This document shows positions 1-5,735 of a DNA stretch of 11,846 nucleotides, one piece after another. Origin of the DNA: CAZNER01 sp964572065 (GTDB lineage: Bacteria; Patescibacteriota; Dojkabacteria; JAHIVN01); assembly GCA_964572065.1 (NCBI GenBank), contig CAZNER010000060.1:1-11846 (forward strand), read 5' to 3'. Position 1 is the stretch's first letter; every line of letters begins with the position of its first letter. The notes beneath the pieces are model-generated. The model had not been told where the DNA came from. It ran no database searches and was given only the letters and a program-made list of their open reading frames with translations. Position numbers and translations under genes: made by a program.

Positions 1-1476
1 ATTTAAATTAAGCATAAGATTATTACTTGTAAGAGTATTATAATAATTAAAAGAAGATGAGGTGAGTTGATAAGGAATATTATTTTTAATAGCAAATAAT
101 ATTGCATTTTTCCAACCTTTATAATATTTTTGTATTAAATTGTTTAATATTTTACTTAAAATAAGATTTTTTGTTTTTTCTTCTTTAAAAATTTTATCTA
201 TTGTATATAGTAGATTTGATCTTATAATACATCCTGATTTCCATACATTTGCAATATTAGAGAGATTTAATTCTTTTAATAGGTCTTCTTTTTTATAATT
301 ATATAAATTTTTTGTATTTTGCATATGTGGAGCGGTATATATTTTTTGATTCGAACCAGATAGAAGAATTTGAAATCCTTGTATATATGATATTATTATA
401 TTACTAAATAAGGCATCTTTAGTCTGTTGGATAATTTTTTCATTATTCAGATGGATGATGCTTTTTTTAGTCTTGTTTATTTTTGATAATTCATTCCTTT
501 CGATTTTCTTATTTGAAATTTGTCTTGATTCAAGTGCGGAATAAATTGCTCCGGCACCTATCCCAAGATCACCAGCTATCTGTGTTGTCCATTTTCCAGT
601 TCCTTTAGCTCCGGCTATATCTTGGATTTCATCAATTATAAATTTATCACTTTTAGAATTACGTTTGCTAAAAATATGAGAAGATATTTCAAGAAGGTAG
701 CTTCTAAAAATCCCTTTATTACAGTCCTTAAAAAATTTCTCAATCTCATCATTTCTTAAATTTAAAGCATTTCTTAACATCCAGTATGCTTCTGCTATAG
801 CCTGCATGATTGCATACTCAATTCCATTATGGATTGTTTTAACAAAATGACCTGCACCTGCTGGTCCCATCCAGTTACAACATATTACATTATTTTTTTT
901 AGCAGCTACTTTTTGTAATATTTTTTCTATTTCCTTATAGGTTGAGTATGCTCCACCCGGCATTAATGAAGGACCTTTTAATGCTCCCATTTCTCCTCCA
1001 CTAACTCCCATACCTAGAAATTTAATATTTTTTTTAGAAAGTTTTAAGTCACGAATTGATGTTGTATAAGGGTGTGAGTTGCCTGCATCTATGATTATGT
1101 GTTCTTTATTGACTAGTTCTATTAATGGTTTCATCATAGTTAATTTACCATTAATACTAATTGATTCGCTTCCGTTGAATATAACATCATCTATAGGTGT
1201 TGTTGAAGTTGCGTTGATTAAATCCTCTTGGGGGTCGCCTGATTTAACAAGGAGTATAATTGGACCTTTAACTTCTTCAACTAATTCTTCTAATGTTTCT
1301 TTGTACGAGATATTTTTTGATTCTTTATATTTTTTTATACTTTTTAATGCAAGATACCCTTTCTTTGTTGTTCTATTTGAAACAGCAACTTTATAATTAT
1401 TTCTTGCGAAGTTTCTTGCTAGAGCAATTCCCATTGCTCCTGTGCCGTATATACCAATATTGTGAATTTTGCTCAT
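1..1476 (-). CDS. gnd: 6-phosphogluconate dehydrogenase, C-terminus cut by window edge
   Basis: Oxidatively decarboxylates 6-phosphogluconate to ribulose 5-phosphate with NADP+, supplying NADPH and pentose in the cytoplasm. Read from the sequence: 492 codons are open from ATG at 1476 to the left edge. An N-terminal Rossmann fold has GIYGTGAMG (residues 8-16) and NRT (34-36), as in NADP-preferring members. The substrate site is intact: GMGVSGGEMGALKGPS (155-170, Ser159), GHFVKTIHNGIEY (209-221, Lys213, Asn217, Glu220) and KGTGKWT (291-297). The helical C-terminal domain is present up to the YY before the final DYFGAHTY-like tail, which lies outside the window. The visible part already exceeds the usual total of about 470, largely through an extra loop near residues 92-112 (DDVIFNGSESISING) in the Rossmann domain. 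No Shine-Dalgarno precedes the ATG. A sigma70-like promoter and a long palindrome lie just upstream. It is the last gene of the minus-strand run, 125 bases after its neighbour. The family call is secure. Confidence 0.95.
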   Translation of the reverse strand, partial: MSKIHNIGIYGTGAMGIALARNFARNNYKVAVSNRTTKKGYLALKSIKKYKESKNISYKETLEELVEEVKGPIILLVKSGDPQEDLINATSTTPIDDVIFNGSESISINGKLTMMKPLIELVNKEHIIIDAGNSHPYTTSIRDLKLSKKNIKFLGMGVSGGEMGALKGPSLMPGGAYSTYKEIEKILQKVAAKKNNVICCNWMGPAGAGHFVKTIHNGIEYAIMQAIAEAYWMLRNALNLRNDEIEKFFKDCNKGIFRSYLLEISSHIFSKRNSKSDKFIIDEIQDIAGAKGTGKWTTQIAGDLGIGAGAIYSALESRQISNKKIERNELSKINKTKKSIIHLNNEKIIQQTKDALFSNIIISYIQGFQILLSGSNQKIYTAPHMQNTKNLYNYKKEDLLKELNLSNIANVWKSGCIIRSNLLYTIDKIFKEEKTKNLILSKILNNLIQKYYKGWKNAILFAIKNNIPYQLTSSSFNYYNTLTSNNLMLNLN

Positions 1477-1499
1477 TAAATATCGTTTGTAATTGATTG

Positions 1500-1528
1500 A
1501 TAATAGCATAATGATTATATGTTATCAA
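1500..1528 (-). promoter_or_regulatory. Probable sigma70-like promoter of the 6-phosphogluconate dehydrogenase gene
   Basis: On the minus strand a TTGATA -35 (1523-1528) is separated by exactly 17 bases from a TATTAT -10 (1500-1505), which lies 23 bases before the ATG. The -35 and -10 also lie in a 7-base inverted repeat, TTGATAA/TTATCAA (1497-1503 and 1522-1528), so a dimeric regulator could cover the promoter. Predicted by eye only. Confidence 0.55.
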
Positions 1529-1551
1529 TATATACTATATATAGTATATAT
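1528..1551. repeat. 24-bp perfect palindrome next to the gnd promoter
   Basis: A perfect 24-base palindrome (half-site ATATATACTATA) is centred between 1539 and 1540. It touches the -35 element of the gnd promoter and lies between gnd and the end of the upstream ORF. The position suits an operator or activator site. The low complexity of AT-rich DNA raises the chance of coincidence, but the ACT/AGT interruptions kept in register argue against a plain TA run. It has no flanking T-run and does not look like a terminator. Confidence 0.5.
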
Positions 1552-1601
1552 CCATTTATTATAAAAGAAGATATCATAAAGGCTAACTAGAGTAATAATA
1601 T

Positions 1602-2063
1602 CTATATTCTATCTATAAATTTACCTGGTATTTCCCAAGCATAATAGTTATCAGCATTACCGAATACAGCATTATATGTTAGCTTTAAGGTACTAGAAAT
1701 AAGATATGAACTGGCTAATATTAATTTAACTGCATTAACTTGGATTCCTTCTCTAATTTTATATTCTAAATTACCAAAGCTTGCATAAAGAGAGTTTAAT
1801 GTGATTCTTAAAATTTCTTGAAGTGAATATCTTCTAGTTCTTGCTAATATATTTACAACTTGGACAAACTCAGTCGGGTGTAATGTACCGTTTTTTGCTT
1901 TATCGAGAAATGTATTCCATTGAGTACAGCCTTCCACATAATCTGAATCAAGGATTTGTATATTATGGGTGCCTTGTTTTATTCCCTTGGTTACAGCCCC
2001 TGGGTGAGCGTTTTCATATAAAATCATAGGAGTATGAATCTGGTGGGCTCTTAAGACAGCCAT
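1602..2063 (-). CDS. Hypothetical protein, probably the 3' part of a frame broken by stops
   Basis: No family recognised. From the only ATG after the last stop the ORF gives 153 residues, with no clear signal peptide, membrane span or catalytic motif. It mixes a polar first half with a C-terminal half rich in Leu, Ala, Tyr and Asn. The open frame continues upstream of this ATG with protein-like sequence (such as RPPTWESDIFSLDLSPLSY) to a TGA at 2175-2177. Beyond that it runs through an ATG at 2213 to the TAA of the preceding ORF, all in the same frame. The ATG at 2063 therefore lies inside the conserved-looking region and is a doubtful true start. It has no Shine-Dalgarno. Stop is TAG. Alternatives: the tail of a decayed gene of about 370 codons, or a separate gene whose true start at 2213 is disabled by a nonsense codon. 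Confidence 0.55.
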   Translation of the reverse strand: MAVLRAHQIHTPMILYENAHPGAVTKGIKQGTHNIQILDSDYVEGCTQWNTFLDKAKNGTLHPTEFVQVVNILARTRRYSLQEILRITLNSLYASFGNLEYKIREGIQVNAVKLILASSYLISSTLKLTYNAVFGNADNYYAWEIPGKFIDRI

Positions 2064-2213
2064 TATTACTCTTGTAGGGCTTGAATATGATAATGGAGAT
2101 AAATCTAGTGAAAATATATCAGATTCCCATGTTGGAGGTCTAATTTGGGTGATTGTTTCAGATATAACTTTAATTCAGCTTTGCAAGTAAGAAAAAGGAT
2201 TTTTATGAGTCAT
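2064..2213 (-). pseudogene. Upstream reading frame of the 153-residue ORF, interrupted by TGA
   Basis: An ATG at 2211-2213 lies 6 bases after the preceding gene's TAA and opens a frame of 12 codons (MTHKNPFSYLQS). A TGA at 2175-2177 follows, then 37 open codons (starting IKVISETITQIRPPTW) join the 153-residue ORF without a frame change. No ATG, GTG or TTG occurs between the TGA and 2063. The stretch therefore looks like coding sequence that normal initiation cannot reach. Possible causes are a nonsense mutation, an assembly or sequencing error, or recoding. The first two are more likely, because the long genes here show no in-frame TGA. Confidence 0.45.
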
Positions 2214-2219
2214 GTTATC

Positions 2220-2723
2220 TTAGACAGTTCCTTTGGGTATTGTCCTGCTTTCTATAGCAGAAATTAATAATTCTCTGAATCCTGGTTGTGATTCTTGACC
2301 AGAATGGTCTAGCTTTTTATTAGTATAGGTAGTACAAATATCATCTAAAACATTAACGAAAAAGTCACCTTTAGTTTTTGTAAGAATTTTTTGGTTTATT
2401 GCTTTAATTAAACTTAAAAAGCTAACTGATGTTTTATTTGCTGTTTCAAAATCTATACAGCTTACTAATAAAGATGATATTTCGTTAAGGATTGATGAGT
2501 ATAAGTCACCTAAATATACACCAGTTATCCTTTCACCTGTTTTTGTTTGAAAGCTATAAGTATCAGTTGATTTAGTTACTGTATCTTCAGTTACTTGAGT
2601 GAACTGACCATTAACTTCAATCTCTAGTCTAGATCTTATATCTAATATGCCAGTTTCGAATGTTTGATAATCAAACCATTCAGGAACTTTAAATCTTTCT
2701 TCCTCTGGGGAACTCACAACCAT
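2220..2723 (-). CDS. Hypothetical protein of 167 residues
   Basis: No family recognised. The protein is soluble-looking and acidic to neutral, with no signal peptide or membrane span. It has a beta-rich, Thr/Ser-rich N-terminal half (EVNGQFTQVTEDTVTKSTDTYSF without a break in hydrophilicity) and a more helical second half with two scattered cysteines (in LLVSCIDF and DDICTTY). The ATG start is supported by a good promoter about 17 bases upstream and an in-frame stop before that. There is no Shine-Dalgarno. Its TAA lies in the same frame as the following 153-residue ORF, so it may be the N-terminal portion of one longer gene (see findings). It sits 71 bases after the thioredoxin reductase-like gene, with its own promoter. 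Confidence 0.65.
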   Translation of the reverse strand: MVVSSPEEERFKVPEWFDYQTFETGILDIRSRLEIEVNGQFTQVTEDTVTKSTDTYSFQTKTGERITGVYLGDLYSSILNEISSLLVSCIDFETANKTSVSFLSLIKAINQKILTKTKGDFFVNVLDDICTTYTNKKLDHSGQESQPGFRELLISAIESRTIPKGTV

Positions 2724-2739
2724 AGTTTGGATAGTACCA

Positions 2740-2767
2740 ATTATATTAACTTATAAAAGTTTAGCAA
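2740..2767 (-). promoter_or_regulatory. Sigma70-like promoter of the 167-residue hypothetical gene
   Basis: Minus-strand TTGCTA (2762-2767), 16-base spacer, consensus TATAAT (2740-2745). Only 16 bases separate the -10 from the ATG at 2723, so the mRNA leader should be about 10 bases and carries no Shine-Dalgarno. Prediction by eye. Confidence 0.55.
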
Positions 2768-2794
2768 TAAATTTGAGGTGTGTAAAACAAATTA

Positions 2795-3709
2795 CTATTT
2801 TTCCTTCATTATTGTTTTAAAGATATCTCTTATAGAGACAGCTCCTTCACTACACGCTGTTATTATCTGCCTAAAGCTGTTTGAGCCAGTAGTTATATCT
2901 CCAGCTGCCCAGATTCCTTCAATATTTGTTCTTTGAGCATTATCAACAATTATGTATCCTTCCCTATTTGTTTTTATTTTTAATTTTTTAATTAAAGCTA
3001 AATTTGGAACCGAGCCGATTTCAATAAATAATCCATCAATTTTTATCTTTGTGTTATCATCTAAAACTATGTATTCTAAAATATTCTCTCCAATAAGCTT
3101 TTCTATATTTCTGTTGTAAATAATTTCAATCTTAGGATTATTTTTAACTTGTTCAATCCAAGTTGGATCACCTCTAAGTTTGTCTTTCCTATAAATTTGT
3201 ATTACTTTTAAAGCTATCTTAGATAGGTATAAGGAAGATGTGTTTGCTGCATCACTTCCGCCAATTACTGCAACAACTTTATTTTTGAAAAATAATGCAT
3301 CGCAAGTAGTACAATATGATAATCCCTTGCCTAAAAACTTTTTTTCATCTGGAAGGTTTAACTTTCTTCTTTGAGTACCTATTGCTAATAGAATGTATTT
3401 GGTATTTAAAATACTGTTATCTCTTGTTGTTATCAAAAATTTATCTTTATCTTTTTTAATTTCGATAACTTCATCATATATCTCCTTTATTTTTTCTGAT
3501 TTTATATGATTACGGAGTTTTTCTATAAGTTCTAAACCTGTAATTTTAGGTTCACCTGGGAAATTGCATATTTTATGAGCTTCTGATGCAAGACCTCCTG
3601 CTTCTTTTCCAATTAAAAGTTGATTAATTTTATATCTTGAGGCATAGATCGAAGCTGTGTAACCTGCTGGACCAGTTCCAATAATTATTAGATCATAAGT
3701 CTTAGTCAT
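2795..3709 (-). CDS. trxB: Thioredoxin reductase-like FAD/NAD(P) flavoprotein
   Basis: Predicted to pass electrons from a nicotinamide cofactor through FAD and a redox disulfide to thioredoxin or a similar cytoplasmic acceptor. Visible: 304 residues, close to the usual bacterial TrxB length of about 310-320. The N-terminal FAD dinucleotide site is GTGPAGYTAS (11-20), the active-site disulfide CTTCD is Cys133 and Cys136 (usual form CATC), and the closing FAD motif GIWAAGDI is at 265-272. The central NAD(P) domain starts GGSDAA (150-155) rather than GGGDSA. The NADPH-phosphate motif HRRxxxR is changed to YRKDKLR (173-179). This matches a divergent TrxB-like subfamily and leaves the true electron donor open (NADH, NADPH or other). 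No thioredoxin gene is adjacent, but an exported thioredoxin-CcdA fusion lies at 9080-10513. No Shine-Dalgarno; TAG stop; 73 bases after the lipoprotein gene. Confidence 0.9.
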   Translation of the reverse strand: MTKTYDLIIIGTGPAGYTASIYASRYKINQLLIGKEAGGLASEAHKICNFPGEPKITGLELIEKLRNHIKSEKIKEIYDEVIEIKKDKDKFLITTRDNSILNTKYILLAIGTQRRKLNLPDEKKFLGKGLSYCTTCDALFFKNKVVAVIGGSDAANTSSLYLSKIALKVIQIYRKDKLRGDPTWIEQVKNNPKIEIIYNRNIEKLIGENILEYIVLDDNTKIKIDGLFIEIGSVPNLALIKKLKIKTNREGYIIVDNAQRTNIEGIWAAGDITTGSNSFRQIITACSEGAVSIRDIFKTIMKEK

Positions 3710-3782
3710 GGTTGTTTAGTTTTTATTAAATAGTGAAAATATTTTAAGTTATAATTGTCTCAAATGCAAAACGTAAATAATT

Positions 3783-5267
3783 TTAATTTCCTATATTTGT
3801 CCAATTGTAGTCTAAAGATGAGTTTCCTCCTGATGTATTGAGAATAAGTAGTTCCTGAGAAGGTTTTATTGCATCGCCTGGATTTAATTGTTTTAAATCT
3901 CCATTAGTTTGTCGTGTATAGATGATTATTTCGTTTGGATCAAAATTTAATGCAATCCTGAAGCCGCCTTCAATTAATTGTTGGATATCAGCATCATAAT
4001 CTAAAACTATTCTTAGATATTCGAATGATGCGTAAGAAACTCTTAATGATTCTGCAGGAATATTAATTGTACCATTAGGTTCAGAAGATACTATATTATT
4101 TACTATTTTTACATCTTCATAGATATAAATAGAAGTAGGAGAATAAACATCTTGATTTGAAATATACTGGGCTAACCAATGGGCAAGGAGTTGATTTAGA
4201 GATTGATCTTGAAGTGATGTTCCTTCCAATACATCTAAGAAGACTTGAGAATTTGTTTCTCTTTCTGTAGGACAGTCACATTGTTTCCAGCTGTTTGCTA
4301 ATCTGTTTGCTAAATCAGCAATATCAATTCCAGTTTCTTGACAAATCCATATGTAGAATCCAAAAGCTCCATATGAGTTTGTATCAATAGGAATTTGTTG
4401 ATTTTCCATAAAGACTTCAGCCCAGTTTTCGAATCTCATTTCAGTAGTGAAGTTACCTTTTATATATGAAAAAGCAACGGCAAGTGCTTCGTAAAGAGTA
4501 CAATAGGCATTATTCATAATATGGTGACATAATTCATGAATAGTAACTTCAATCAAATATTCTTCTTGTCCATCAAATAAGGCTACAATTGGAATCGTAG
4601 ATTCTATAGTGCAAAAATCTATATCTTGAGGCATATTGTATTCCAAATCATCTGGGACAGATTTCCCAGTCCAATCCTCGCCTTGATTTGTGCTTGGTAT
4701 AATTCTGATTACAAAATTTGAAGGGACAGGAATGCCTAGCGCCTGAAGATTAGTATATAATTGTTCTGCGGCATTTAGAATTGTGTTTATTCTTTGTAAT
4801 AAAACAGCATTATTATATTCATCAGATAAAACTACTTGATGAAATTGGTGTCTATTTAACATGTTAGCTTGTTCACTAGGTCCTACAGCAAATAATACCT
4901 TACAATGAGGTGTGTCTTGAGAAGTTGCTAGATAGTAGACAGAATTAGCTCCATAGAGTTCTTCTTTATCAAATATGGTTACAATGTTATCATGAGGAGA
5001 GATTTTAGTAACTTGAATTATATCTTGAAGTGATTGCTGTTCACTTAGGTGGATTTGGGTAGGTAACGCTAAAGTTGGACGTGGTTCTGTTGGAAATGGA
5101 GTAGTAGGATATTTATCTACAGGTGGTACGCTGCACCCTGAAAATATAAAAGATGTGGCAGTAACTAGTACTAATCTTAATGTATATCTTCTTAATCGAC
5201 TAGTTTCTGCCGGTTTAATGTTCTCTCTTTGAATAAATTGTTCTGTTTCAGGAATAATAGCTTCCAT
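3783..5267 (-). CDS. Lipoprotein with HExxH zinc metallopeptidase-like domain
   Basis: Predicted surface-anchored protein, probably a zinc peptidase, substrate unknown. Visible: 494 residues. A 25-residue polar leader precedes a basic RLRRYTLR stretch and a hydrophobic span ending in FSGC, so Cys45 should be lipidated. A Pro/Thr-rich linker follows (49-70). HELCHH (244-249) gives the HExxH zinc site (His244, Glu245, His248), and Glu260 in LYEALA, 12 residues after His248, is a candidate third ligand of gluzincin type. About 220 residues follow, with a likely beta-rich C-terminal region ending in polar Asn/Ser/Gly sequence. Several cysteines are present (122, 219, 247, 256 and a WKQCDC pair), so disulfides are possible. 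No named peptidase family is recognised with certainty. The signal is unusually long at its N-terminus, and no later ATG lies before the hydrophobic span. It starts 44 bases after yidD and may also have its own promoter. Confidence 0.8.
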   Translation of the reverse strand: MEAIIPETEQFIQRENIKPAETSRLRRYTLRLVLVTATSFIFSGCSVPPVDKYPTTPFPTEPRPTLALPTQIHLSEQQSLQDIIQVTKISPHDNIVTIFDKEELYGANSVYYLATSQDTPHCKVLFAVGPSEQANMLNRHQFHQVVLSDEYNNAVLLQRINTILNAAEQLYTNLQALGIPVPSNFVIRIIPSTNQGEDWTGKSVPDDLEYNMPQDIDFCTIESTIPIVALFDGQEEYLIEVTIHELCHHIMNNAYCTLYEALAVAFSYIKGNFTTEMRFENWAEVFMENQQIPIDTNSYGAFGFYIWICQETGIDIADLANRLANSWKQCDCPTERETNSQVFLDVLEGTSLQDQSLNQLLAHWLAQYISNQDVYSPTSIYIYEDVKIVNNIVSSEPNGTINIPAESLRVSYASFEYLRIVLDYDADIQQLIEGGFRIALNFDPNEIIIYTRQTNGDLKQLNPGDAIKPSQELLILNTSGGNSSLDYNWTNIGN

Positions 5268-5274
5268 ATTAATT

Positions 5275-5303
5275 TTTATAAATAAAACAGTTTAGGATGA
5301 TAA
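5275..5303 (-). promoter_or_regulatory. Possible promoter for the lipoprotein gene, leaderless geometry
   Basis: Minus-strand TTATCA (5298-5303), 17-base spacer, TATAAA (5275-5280). Only 7 bases separate the -10 from the ATG at 5267, so transcription would begin at or next to the start codon. The -35 matches only four of six consensus bases, and the gene could instead be co-transcribed with yidD. Confidence 0.4.
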
Positions 5304-5311
5304 TTAATATA

Positions 5312-5635
5312 TTAGTTATAAGCTGGTTTGGCGTCTTTACCCTGATATCTTTTCAAGGTAAACTTATTTGGAACTGGATCGTATCCTCCTTTTGAAAAAG
5401 GATTACAATCAATAACTCTTTTAATTCCCATTAATGAACCGAGTATTATTCCATGTTTAATTATTGACTGCTTAGTAAATTCGCTGCAGCTTGGTTTATA
5501 AGTACATATACGAAAAATATTAGGGTTTGACCAGAAAGCATGATCGGTTGATAGAAAAAATTGATAGATATTTATTATTCCTATAATTACCTTTTCTGGT
5601 ATATATGTTACTATTTTAATGATTTTATTGATCAT
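5312..5635 (-). CDS. yidD: Membrane protein insertion efficiency factor YidD
   Basis: YidD is a small inner-face membrane-associated protein that assists YidC-dependent insertion of membrane proteins. Visible: 107 residues from the ATG at 5635. An amphipathic N-terminal helix is followed by the family signature in order: IYQFFLS, CTYKPSCSEF (three-residue variant of the CRFxPTCS site, both cysteines kept), IIKHG, GIKRVIDCNPFSKGGYDPVP (conserved Cys-NPF and GGxDPVP; E. coli has CHPLHPGGDDPVP). The family is usually 70-90 residues; extra length is at the N-terminus and in an insertion before the first Cys (STDHAFWSNPNIFR). A TTG at 5665 would add ten residues, but it falls where transcription should begin, so the ATG is preferred. 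Divergent from the 569-residue membrane protein. In many bacteria yidD sits with rnpA and yidC; neither is here. Confidence 0.92.
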   Translation of the reverse strand: MINKIIKIVTYIPEKVIIGIINIYQFFLSTDHAFWSNPNIFRICTYKPSCSEFTKQSIIKHGIILGSLMGIKRVIDCNPFSKGGYDPVPNKFTLKRYQGKDAKPAYN

Positions 5636-5671
5636 ATTTATTGATGATAATATGAATGTTTCCAAAATAAT

Positions 5672-5680
5672 ATTATATCA
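5672..5680 (-). promoter_or_regulatory. Extended -10 promoter of yidD
   Basis: Minus strand reads TGATATAAT: a TGn extension followed by a perfect TATAAT (5672-5677). No convincing -35 lies 16-18 bases upstream, as is usual for extended -10 promoters. Predicted start of transcription is about 5665, giving a leader of about 30 bases to the ATG at 5635. Confidence 0.5.
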
Positions 5681-5698
5681 TAAATATATTCGATATGA

Positions 5699-5727
5699 TT
5701 AACATTTAAAGCAAAATTTATTAAAAT
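5699..5727 (+). promoter_or_regulatory. Promoter of the 569-residue membrane protein gene, leaderless geometry
   Basis: TTAACA (5699-5704), 17-base spacer, TAAAAT (5722-5727). The -10 ends 8 bases before the ATG at 5736, so the transcript should begin at the start codon or within two or three bases of it. It shares the short intergenic region with the divergent yidD promoter. Confidence 0.5.
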
Positions 5728-5735
5728 ACTCTATT

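Noticed and set aside
1079..1496. Plus-strand open frames inside the gnd gene
   Set aside because: They are antisense to well-conserved 6-phosphogluconate dehydrogenase sequence and give Ile/Leu/Ser-rich shadow proteins without family features.
2175..2177. TGA as a sense codon (Gly or Trp), as in some CPR lineages or mycoplasmas
   Set aside because: The long genes translate cleanly under the standard code with no internal TGA and use TGG for Trp and GGN for Gly. One TGA in an already damaged frame is not evidence of reassignment.
5636..5665. TTG start for yidD
   Set aside because: It coincides with the predicted transcription start of a strong extended -10 promoter, and the ATG at 5635 already gives a complete YidD.
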